From an uncultured Actinomycetes bacterium (lineage in GTDB: Bacteria > Actinomycetota > Aquicultoria > CAJVYJ01): a DNA stretch of 7,190 bases. The notes under the pieces are model-generated. The model was not told the origin of the DNA. It made no database searches and worked only from the letters and a program-made list of their open reading frames with translations. Position numbers and translations under genes: made by a program. Below, one piece after another: positions 1 through 5,617 of the stretch (positions are counted from its first letter, which is position 1; every line of letters begins with the position of its first letter). The stretch lies in assembly GCA_913009475.1 (NCBI GenBank), contig CAJVYJ010000091.1, positions 1-7,190 of the forward strand. The letters are read 5' to 3'.

Positions 1-348
1 ACCACTCTTTGGCGCCGGTAAACTTAGTGCCGTTTGAGGGCAAGACAAACGCTTTTACATCGCGCTGAGTCGCGTAGCCGTAAAGAATAGCCAGATCATC
101 TTTATTGTCGCCGTTAAAATTGCCGGCGGTTAATTTTGAGCCGGACCAGTCCCAATTGCCGGGGCCGGCGTGCCACCACTCTTTGGCGCCGGTAAACTTA
201 GTGCCGTTTGAGGGCAAGACAAACGCTTTTACATCGCGCTGAGTCGCGTAGCCGTAAAGAATAGCCAGATCATCTTTATTGTCGCCGTTAAAATTGCCGG
301 CAGTTAATTTTGAGCCGGACCAGTCCCAATTGCCGGGGCCACTGTCCC
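1..348 (-). repeat. Two near-identical 174-bp tandem units encoding 58-aa FG-GAP-type repeats
   Basis: Units 1-174 and 175-348 match at 165 of the first 166 bases. The only difference there is 128 versus 302, a synonymous Thr codon change; the last 8 bases of each unit diverge. A third, diverged unit of 171 bp (57 aa) occupies about 349-519. Each encoded unit opens with a WW-x-x-GPGNWDW segment, followed by a D/N-F-N-G-D loop and LAILYGY. This is typical of FG-GAP/VCBS-like beta-propeller blades. The array runs off the left edge, so the copy number is unknown. Confidence 0.95.
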
Positions 349-2116
349 ACCAAAGTTCAGGTTTATCAAATGAGCCACCATTAGAGATAAATACCCAAAT
401 CTTACTTCTAGAACCTTTATAACCATACAATATAGCTATGTCAGAACGGCCGTCACCGTTAAAATCGCCTACCACCGTCTTGCTGCCGGCCCAATCCCAA
501 TTACCAGGGCCGCTCTCCCACCAAAGTTCCGCAATCGGCGCCTTTGCTACAATTAGTTTGCCGCTGGACGACCAGACGCTAGACACTGAGCCATCCACGG
601 CCCGTATTCTAATCTGAAAATCACGGCTATCAATATTCGGCAGCCGCCAATCATAACTGGTAGCTCCCGGCGATGTCGCCGCGGTTATCTCCGTCCAACG
701 ACCGGAATCAGCGGCTGTTGTATAAGCCAAATTATAACTTAAGTTCTGTCCACCTTGGTCATCCCATTGAATACGAATAGAATCACCGCCTTTCAAAGAT
801 TCACCGCCTTTGGGATAAGTTATTTTAGGAGCAATTAACGCCCTGCTCTCCACCGCGGCGGCCGCATCCAATAGACCATATCCATACTTTGTATCATATC
901 CGGCCGCACCTAAATCTTTAGCTGTACTGGTTAATATCTGATAAACGTCCGCGGCGCTGTTAACACCTTGAGAAATCAAGAGCGCAGCTACTCCGCTGAC
1001 ATGAGGTGTTGCCATCGATGTTCCCTGGTATAGATAGTAACCCTCGGTTGTCGGATCACGACTACCAATAGTTTGCTGTAATATTCCATCAGCTAAATTA
1101 TCGCCATTTTGGTCGACCCTGGTATCACCACCAGGCGCGGAAATATCCAAACCGGGTCCATATTGAGAATACCAAGCAAGATTTTTATTATAATCAGTGG
1201 CGGCCACGGAAATGACTGAATCATAAGCGGCCGGATATATAAGATTATCCCGGGAACCATTACCAGCTGCCGCTACTACCACTACATTTTTTTGATTACG
1301 AGCATAATTGACGGCATCTTCCATTGTTTTCGAAGGATAATCCGAACCCAAACTTAGATTTATTACTTTAGCTCCATGGTCAGCCGCCCATCTAATGCCA
1401 TCGGCTACTCCGGATGTCGTGCCCCAACCGTTACTGTTCAATACCTTCACCGGCATAATCGTAGCTCCATAAGCGATGCCCGCTACACCCCGGTTATTAT
1501 TTGTACTTTGAGCAATCGTGCCCGTCACATGTGAACCATGGCCGTTGTCGTCATCGGGGTGCGAATTATTAGCTATAAAATTCCAGCCTCCGGTAAAGTG
1601 CGTGGTCGCTAAGTCCGACAACCGATGAAAATTACTATAATTTTCATAGGCAACACCGGTATCTACCACCGCTACTACAGCTCCCTGACCGGTACTTATA
1701 TCCCAAGCCGTCGGCATATTGATTTCAGATAAATCCCATTGATAATGATAAAGGGGGTCGTTGGGAACCATCTCCGCTTTAACTAACTGATTTTTTTCGG
1801 CGTACTCGACTTCCGGTTGGTTTTTCAAATCATTTATCGTCTTATCTACATTAGCCGTCGCGTTGACCTCGGCCAACCGATAATCCGAATCCACCGGATT
1901 CTTTTTAATCTCAGCGTCTTTACCTTTTATTATGTTAATCTTTTCGCCGGTTGGAACTTTAGGCTTGAATTTAACAATGATTTCATTCTCAACCGCTTTC
2001 TTTAAACCCGGATCCGCCTTGTCACTTTGAGCTAAGGCTGTCAACGGCATTAACAGAAAGACCGTTAATAATAAAAGTATTGTAATCGTCAGTATTTTTC
2101 GCAGCATCCTAAACAT
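1..2116 (-). CDS. Secreted S8 subtilisin-like serine protease with C-terminal FG-GAP repeats (3' end missing)
   Basis: The frame is open from an ATG at 2116 to the window edge (705 codons, no stop), so the C-terminus is missing. Residues 1-29 form a signal peptide (RK, Leu-rich core, ALA before Q30). Residues 45-108 look like an inhibitor-type propeptide (EIIVKFK...PEVEYAEKN). The catalytic domain spans about 120-410 with Asp152 (VVDTGV), His193 (NGHGSHVTGT), oxyanion Asn286 (AAGNG) and Ser367 (GTSMATPHVSG), so it should be active. A DQNGDNLADG segment before the Ser motif looks like a calcium loop. An Ig/FnIII-like domain (about 428-525, opening PKGGESLKGG) follows, then FG-GAP-type units at 530-586, 587-644 and 645-702. 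An in-frame ATG at 2107 is an alternative start; GGGA about 11 nt upstream favours 2116. It is probably an extracellular or surface protease exported by Sec and matured by propeptide removal. Family assignment is very secure; substrate and anchoring are unknown. Confidence 0.95.
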   Translation of the reverse strand, partial: MFRMLRKILTITILLLLTVFLLMPLTALAQSDKADPGLKKAVENEIIVKFKPKVPTGEKINIIKGKDAEIKKNPVDSDYRLAEVNATANVDKTINDLKNQPEVEYAEKNQLVKAEMVPNDPLYHYQWDLSEINMPTAWDISTGQGAVVAVVDTGVAYENYSNFHRLSDLATTHFTGGWNFIANNSHPDDDNGHGSHVTGTIAQSTNNNRGVAGIAYGATIMPVKVLNSNGWGTTSGVADGIRWAADHGAKVINLSLGSDYPSKTMEDAVNYARNQKNVVVVAAAGNGSRDNLIYPAAYDSVISVAATDYNKNLAWYSQYGPGLDISAPGGDTRVDQNGDNLADGILQQTIGSRDPTTEGYYLYQGTSMATPHVSGVAALLISQGVNSAADVYQILTSTAKDLGAAGYDTKYGYGLLDAAAAVESRALIAPKITYPKGGESLKGGDSIRIQWDDQGGQNLSYNLAYTTAADSGRWTEITAATSPGATSYDWRLPNIDSRDFQIRIRAVDGSVSSVWSSSGKLIVAKAPIAELWWESGPGNWDWAGSKTVVGDFNGDGRSDIAILYGYKGSRSKIWVFISNGGSFDKPELWWDSGPGNWDWSGSKLTAGNFNGDNKDDLAILYGYATQRDVKAFVLPSNGTKFTGAKEWWHAGPGNWDWSGSKLTAGNFNGDNKDDLAILYGYATQRDVKAFVLPSNGTKFTGAKEW

Positions 2117-2263
2117 CGATATTACATTCCCGGATGTGACGGATATTAATCAGTAACTAGGCTGTCTTAGTGCTGTTTTAGTGATTATTCTATTGCTTGA
2201 GAGGTAAGATTATTTCGCGTGGTAAGAAGGATTTGCGGCCGCAGATTGGGTTTTTCCGCGCTC
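2117..2263 (-). promoter_or_regulatory. Upstream region of the protease gene with candidate -10 box
   Basis: These 147 bases separate the secF stop from the protease start. Read on the minus strand, TAATAT (2143-2148) could be a -10 box giving a leader of about 20 nt, but no good -35 hexamer lies 16-18 bp upstream. That position is instead occupied by the tandem repeat at 2161-2183, as at activator-dependent promoters. TAGAAT further upstream is an alternative -10, also without a -35. No GC-rich hairpin followed by a T-run is present after secF, so no intrinsic terminator can be called. A 10-bp palindrome (TGCGGCCGCA, 2234-2243) has no loop or T-tract. Confidence 0.35.
2161..2183 (-). promoter_or_regulatory. 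Tandem 11-bp direct repeat, candidate PhoP/PhoB-type response-regulator site
   Basis: On the minus strand CACTAAAACAG is followed immediately by CACTAAGACAG (10 of 11 identical). Viewed as half-sites this is AAACAGC-ACTA-AGACAGC, two 7-bp direct repeats with a 4-bp gap. OmpR/PhoB-family regulators typically bind this geometry, and mycobacterial PhoP prefers TCACAGC-N4-TCACAGC. The repeat lies about 26-47 bp upstream of the TSS implied by the TAATAT box, overlapping the -35 position. The repeat is seen directly; the regulator is inferred. Confidence 0.3.
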
Positions 2264-3160
2264 CTAAGATGCTTTGGATAATTTTTTTCGTAGTGCCCGA
2301 TATTTTGGTTCATTGTCTTTCCAGATAGCCAAAATAGGACTGGCAATGAAAATAGAGGAGTAAGCTCCGGATATTAAACCCACCATTAACGCAAAAGCGA
2401 AATCGCGCAATGTCTCACCACCGATAAAAAATAGCGTAGCGACAGGAATCACTGAGGTGATAGAGGTATTTATCGAACGCCGCAGTACTTGATTTATTGA
2501 TGTATTTACCATCTCGATATAAGTCTGCTTTTTTAAACCGGCCGCATTCTCACGAATACGATCAAAAACAACAATAGTATCGTACATTGAATAACCAAGG
2601 ATAGTTAAAAAAGCAGCTATGGTGGAAGTAGTGACTTCCCGCCCAATCAGAGAATAGAGCCCAATAGCGATCAATACATCGTGAGCCAGCGCGATAACCG
2701 CCGCTGTCCCCATTTTTAGTTCAAAGCGTAAAGATATAAAGCCCAGAACAACTGTCAATGATAATAGGAGCGCAACCAGCGTTCCCCTAGTCAATTGCCG
2801 CCCCCAAGTCGGCCCTACGGTCTGAATGCTAAAATCTGTTGCTCCCGCGACCCTTAGCACTGATTGAGCTTTTTTTTGGTCTCCAGCGCTTAACTGCCCA
2901 GTGCGGATTAGTATTTCTTTATTATTATTACCCACTGACTGAATAACACTGTCTTCTAAATTTAGCGGTTTAAGACTATTGCGAACATCAGCAACAGTGA
3001 TAGTATTTTTATATTTAACGTCAAATAAAGTACCGCCCTGGAACTCGATTCCAAAAGTCAGCCCTTTGATAATTAAGCCCGCGATGCCAATGGCAATAAC
3101 TATCCCGGAAAGAATAAACCAAATATTGCGGCGACCGACAAAATCAATGTTTGTTTTCAC
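2264..3160 (-). CDS. secF: Protein translocase subunit SecF
   Basis: 298-aa membrane subunit of the SecDF complex, which uses the proton motive force to assist SecYEG/SecA-driven export from the outer side of the membrane. Six membrane segments are visible: about 14-32, then five between roughly 126 and 279, in line with the family. The family motifs are FGIEFQGGTL (36-45) at the start of the periplasmic/extracytoplasmic domain and GYSMYDTIVVFDRIREN (189-205) in the proton-channel segment. The start is GTG at 3160, because GGAGAAG sits 5 nt upstream inside secD and the protein opens like other SecF proteins (MKTNIDFVGRRNIW). It overlaps the secD stop by 4 nt (GTGA), indicating translational coupling. 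The C-terminal part (GAYSSIFIASPILAIWK) resembles Actinomycetota SecF. Length is normal and nothing is missing. Confidence 0.98.
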   Translation of the reverse strand: MKTNIDFVGRRNIWFILSGIVIAIGIAGLIIKGLTFGIEFQGGTLFDVKYKNTITVADVRNSLKPLNLEDSVIQSVGNNNKEILIRTGQLSAGDQKKAQSVLRVAGATDFSIQTVGPTWGRQLTRGTLVALLLSLTVVLGFISLRFELKMGTAAVIALAHDVLIAIGLYSLIGREVTTSTIAAFLTILGYSMYDTIVVFDRIRENAAGLKKQTYIEMVNTSINQVLRRSINTSITSVIPVATLFFIGGETLRDFAFALMVGLISGAYSSIFIASPILAIWKDNEPKYRALRKKLSKAS

Positions 3161-4413
3161 TTAGACTTCTCCACCCCGATAAAAGCAGGATTCTTAAATA
3201 AGGAAAATTCTGACAGCGTTTGCAGTGCCGGTCTGGTAAAAAAGAAGGCAGTAAAAACATCAGTTACAGTGCCAATGCTTAAAGTAAAGGCGAATCCCCG
3301 CACCGGTCCGGCGCCAAAATACACATAAGAAAGAAAAATCAAAGTCAACGCGATAATAAGTGATACGGCATCAGCATCGATTATAGTGCGAAACGCGTAA
3401 GTAAACCCTTGGCCCGCAGCCGAACGCGGCGACTTGCCCTTATTGACTTCTTCTCGAAAACGCTCAAAAAAGACAACACTGGAATCTGAGGCTAAACCGA
3501 TCGTCATAATAATCCCGGCAATGCCCGGCAGCGTCAATGTCGCCTTGATAAGTATTAATATTCCACCAAACAGTGCGGAAAAAATAATCAGTCCGGTAAT
3601 TGAGATAAGCCCCAAGCCTCTATAAGCAAGAAGAAGGTAGAGAGCAACCAACGCTAATCCTATCAATCCGGCTCTCAAACCTTGATCCAACGAATCCTGA
3701 CCCAAAGTCGGACCAATAATTCTCTTTTCCGTCACTTCCAGATTTACAGGTAAAGCACCGGTATTTAAAACCAACACCAGGTTCTTAACTTCATCCAAGG
3801 AAAATTTGCCGGTGATTTCAGCACTGCCGCCACTGATTTTCGCGTTTACATTCGGTGACGACATGACTTTACCGTCCAAAACTATCGCTAACTTTTTCCC
3901 CACTAAAGCACCGGTAACCTTTTCAAAACGACGCGCCCCTTGAGAAGTAAAAACCATATTCACTTTCGGCGCTCCCACTTGGTCAAACCCGACCGAAGCA
4001 GACTTTAAAGACTTTCCCGTCATGACTGTCGGCCAATGCTTGGGGTTACTGTCCGTATCGGAAACCGCCTTGAACTCCAAGAGTGCTGTCTTACCGATAA
4101 TATCCAAAGCCTTTTGAGGGTCTTTGATTCCCGGTAGTTGCACGATGATATTGGGCGTTCCAACTTGCCGTTCTATTTGAGGTTCCGCTACACCTAAAGC
4201 GTTAACACGCTGTTCAATAATAAACTTGGCTTGTTTAATGGCGCTCTCTGTTACCTTGGCCTGTTTAGTCTCTTTGGCTGTCAATACCACATTCATGCCA
4301 CCGCGTAAATCCAACCCTAAACGAGGCTTAGTACTAAACATCAAGTACAAAGCAATGGCAGCCAGAAGAAATACAACCAATAACGATATTAGATCTTTTT
4401 GTCGGTTTTTCAA
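3157..4413 (-). CDS. secD: Protein translocase subunit SecD
   Basis: 418-aa partner of SecF in proton-driven late steps of Sec export. The TTG at 4413 is chosen as start: GGAGA lies 7 nt upstream and the protein then begins MKNRQKDLISLLVVFLLA, as expected for a first membrane helix. A TTG 19 codons upstream (4470) has no ribosome-binding site and falls at the predicted transcription start. The family motif GLDLRGGMN follows the first helix at about 33-41. The large extracytoplasmic domain runs to about residue 235, and five more membrane segments follow. The proton-channel motif reads GLASDSSVVFFERFREE (about 306-322): the key Asp is kept, while the E. coli-type VDAN is SDSS. The next segment has DADAVS where E. 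coli-type proteins have DANLTT. Both variants look Actinomycetota-like. It is co-transcribed with secF through a 4-nt overlap. Confidence 0.97.
   Translation of the reverse strand: MKNRQKDLISLLVVFLLAAIALYLMFSTKPRLGLDLRGGMNVVLTAKETKQAKVTESAIKQAKFIIEQRVNALGVAEPQIERQVGTPNIIVQLPGIKDPQKALDIIGKTALLEFKAVSDTDSNPKHWPTVMTGKSLKSASVGFDQVGAPKVNMVFTSQGARRFEKVTGALVGKKLAIVLDGKVMSSPNVNAKISGGSAEITGKFSLDEVKNLVLVLNTGALPVNLEVTEKRIIGPTLGQDSLDQGLRAGLIGLALVALYLLLAYRGLGLISITGLIIFSALFGGILILIKATLTLPGIAGIIMTIGLASDSSVVFFERFREEVNKGKSPRSAAGQGFTYAFRTIIDADAVSLIIALTLIFLSYVYFGAGPVRGFAFTLSIGTVTDVFTAFFFTRPALQTLSEFSLFKNPAFIGVEKSK
3166..3172 (-). promoter_or_regulatory. Ribosome-binding site of secF within secD
   Basis: GGAGAAG on the minus strand lies 5 nt before the GTG of secF and inside the last secD codons. 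It supports the GTG start and coupled translation of the two subunits. Confidence 0.8.
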
Positions 4414-4420
4414 TTGATCT

Positions 4421-4425
4421 TCTCC
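4421..4425 (-). promoter_or_regulatory. Ribosome-binding site that sets the secD start
   Basis: GGAGA on the minus strand is 7 nt upstream of TTG at 4413. It decides the start in favour of this TTG over the in-frame TTG at 4470, which has no such site. Confidence 0.75.
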
Positions 4426-4480
4426 AAATTTATTACTGTGTATCTCAATTCGTCGGCAATTGCCAGGCAAGCCATTACAT

Positions 4481-4508
4481 ATTGTAACATTAGAAGTCTT
4501 TAGCGCAA
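4481..4508 (-). promoter_or_regulatory. Predicted sigma70-type promoter of secDF
   Basis: On the minus strand, TTGCGC (4503-4508) and TACAAT (4481-4486) are separated by 16 bp, and TGT directly before the -10 makes an extended -10. The predicted TSS near 4474 gives a leader of about 60 nt before the secD TTG at 4413. The bases upstream of the -35 (about 4509-4550) are very AT-rich and could act as an UP element. secDF may therefore be transcribed separately from tgt-yajC-HD, although read-through is not excluded. Confidence 0.5.
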
Positions 4509-4518
4509 TAGCAAATAT

Positions 4519-4542
4519 TAATTTTCAAAGAATAGAAAATTA
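4519..4542. repeat. 8-bp inverted repeat in the AT-rich region upstream of the secD -35
   Basis: TAATTTTC (4519-4526) and GAAAATTA (4535-4542) are perfect inverted copies with an 8-bp gap. They sit just upstream of the secD promoter. This could be an operator half-site pair or simply part of an AT-rich UP-like element; the low complexity makes a chance match possible. Confidence 0.35.
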
Positions 4543-4586
4543 TTAATGAATGGAATCATGTGGTCTTATTTCAAGTATTACAAATG

Positions 4587-4610
4587 TAAATGAAACTCGA
4601 GTTTCATTTA
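4587..4610. repeat. 24-bp perfect palindrome between the HD gene and secD
   Basis: The centre is CTCGAG at 4596-4601, and all 12 base pairs on each side are complementary (core TGAAACTCGAGTTTCA). In RNA it could form a 10-bp stem with a TCGA loop. The stem is AT-rich and no long T-run follows on the minus strand, so it is a poor intrinsic terminator. A binding site for a dimeric regulator, or a 3'-end stabilising hairpin for the tgt-yajC-HD transcript, fits equally well. Confidence 0.6.
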
Positions 4611-4639
4611 GGAACACATAAATTACCCCTGGTTCCTAA
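4608..4639. repeat. 8-bp inverted repeat spanning the HD gene stop codon
   Basis: TTAGGAAC (4608-4615) and GTTCCTAA (4632-4639) form a perfect inverted repeat with a 16-nt loop. One arm contains the stop codon of the HD gene, and the other shares three bases with the palindrome at 4587-4610. The two hairpins would be adjacent at the end of the HD transcript and compete for the shared bases. Confidence 0.5.
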
Positions 4640-5298
4640 GTTAATTTCGTATTGTTTATTATCAAATTAAATTCACAGTCCAAAAATTTTGCAGCCTGAC
4701 GACACATTACCATCCTGGACAAAAAAATCTCAAAATACTCCATTACCTGGCTTATCTTAGTATCAATATCAATTTCCAGAGTAATGGTACCGTTTTCACC
4801 CTCAACCCGTAGAAAAGAACGCTTGGCAGCATAATTAACTCTGTCATGAATATCAAACTTCGCCATATCCCGATTTCTAACGCGTGAGCGATGAACATCT
4901 GATTTATCGGCAATTATGGTAGCGGCTCCAATCTCACTGGTAGCCCAACCATAATCTTCCTCATGATTGCCGATGGCACTCATTATGCCGACGACTTCCG
5001 CCATTGGAAATCCCTTTTTTTCTAAAACCGACTTAGCCAACAGCGAACCGGAAACACCATGAAAACTACGGCTGATAGAATTACCGATATCATGAAGATA
5101 ACCCGCGATAGCCGCCAACTCGGCGGTACGACTTGGAAACGACAAACGCTCCATAATATTATAACTGATATGAGCCACCAGGTCGGCATGACGAAAACCA
5201 TGCTCAGTATAGCCCAAGGCGCTCATCGAGCGATCAGCCTGTTCAACAAGGGCCATGACATCAGACATTTCCTTAACATCCTTCAGGGTAAACTCCAT
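4636..5298 (-). CDS. HD-domain metal-dependent phosphohydrolase linked to the Sec locus
   Basis: 220-aa soluble protein with no signal peptide or membrane segment. The HD signature residues are His37 (EHGFRH), His69-Asp70 (GYLHDIGN), His80 (FHG), His112 (GNHEE) and Asp131 (ADKSD). This His/His-Asp/His/His/Asp pattern suggests a two-metal site, as in phosphodiesterase-type HD enzymes. The region 134-160 (DVHRSRVRN...FDIHDRVNYA) and the C-terminal part (ISQVMEYFEIFLSRM) are, from memory, strongly conserved in the orthologues next to yajC/secD in clostridial genomes. The ATG at 5298 has AGG 6 nt upstream, inside the end of yajC; the gap from the yajC stop is 6 nt, so the two are co-transcribed. 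The substrate is unknown; a phosphorylated nucleotide or signalling nucleotide is the usual expectation for the fold. Family call is secure; the role is not. Confidence 0.92.
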   Translation of the reverse strand: MEFTLKDVKEMSDVMALVEQADRSMSALGYTEHGFRHADLVAHISYNIMERLSFPSRTAELAAIAGYLHDIGNSISRSFHGVSGSLLAKSVLEKKGFPMAEVVGIMSAIGNHEEDYGWATSEIGAATIIADKSDVHRSRVRNRDMAKFDIHDRVNYAAKRSFLRVEGENGTITLEIDIDTKISQVMEYFEIFLSRMVMCRQAAKFLDCEFNLIINNTKLT

Positions 5299-5304
5299 GT
5301 AAAC

Positions 5305-5577
5305 CTAACCTTTAATCTTTTTTTTCTCTGTTGCGGAAACAGCTCTCTGGCTGATATTAACCACGACTTTAGGCGCAATCTCTAATTCCAGACTATCTTG
5401 ATTAAGCGATATGATCTTACCGTGAATACCGCCTACAGTCTCAACATTGTCACCGACCTTTAGGTTTGATAATAATTTTTGATGCCGCTTGGCCCGTTGT
5501 TGTTGTGGTCTGATTATTAAGAAATAGAAGACCGCGAAGAGCAGAACTATCCATGCAATAGAAAAAACTTGTGACAT
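5305..5577 (-). CDS. yajC: Preprotein translocase accessory subunit YajC
   Basis: 90-aa single-span membrane protein that associates with SecDF/YidC in the Sec holotranslocon. Residues 4-22 form the membrane helix. The family motif IIRPQQQRAK (21-30) follows, then a small cytoplasmic domain with VGDNVETVGGIHGKI (41-55). The ATG at 5577 is preceded by a near-perfect AAGGAGGT, although only 3 nt separate it from the ATG. Length is normal for the family. It lies 40 nt after the tgt stop and 6 nt before the HD gene, so the three probably form one transcript. Its exact contribution to export is still unclear in the family, and the gene is often dispensable. Confidence 0.96.
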   Translation of the reverse strand: MSQVFSIAWIVLLFAVFYFLIIRPQQQRAKRHQKLLSNLKVGDNVETVGGIHGKIISLNQDSLELEIAPKVVVNISQRAVSATEKKKIKG

Positions 5578-5580
5578 TGG

Positions 5581-5588
5581 ACCTCCTT
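5581..5588 (-). promoter_or_regulatory. Strong ribosome-binding site of yajC with short spacing
   Basis: AAGGAGGT on the minus strand is an almost full match to the 16S anti-SD. Only CCA separates it from the ATG at 5577 (4 nt counted from GGAGG), which is shorter than the usual 5-9. Confidence 0.8.
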
Positions 5589-5617
5589 CTTACGTTGCTT
5601 ATCTCAACTAGTCTTAT

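Noticed and set aside
780..815. 18-bp tandem repeat in the protease (KGGESL-KGGDSI)
   Set aside because: It matches the usual opening of this Ig-like domain type, and a short Gly-rich duplication needs no special explanation.
1817..2005. Plus-strand open frame of 62 codons
   Set aside because: It is antisense to the propeptide region of the protease, which has a well-supported continuous frame.
2234..2243. 10-bp palindrome TGCGGCCGCA downstream of secF as a terminator
   Set aside because: It has no loop and no T-run follows on the minus strand; it is more likely a chance GC palindrome.
5059..5385. 108-codon open frame on the plus strand
   Set aside because: It lies antisense across the HD gene and yajC, whose frames have clear family motifs; no family resemblance or RBS was seen for it.
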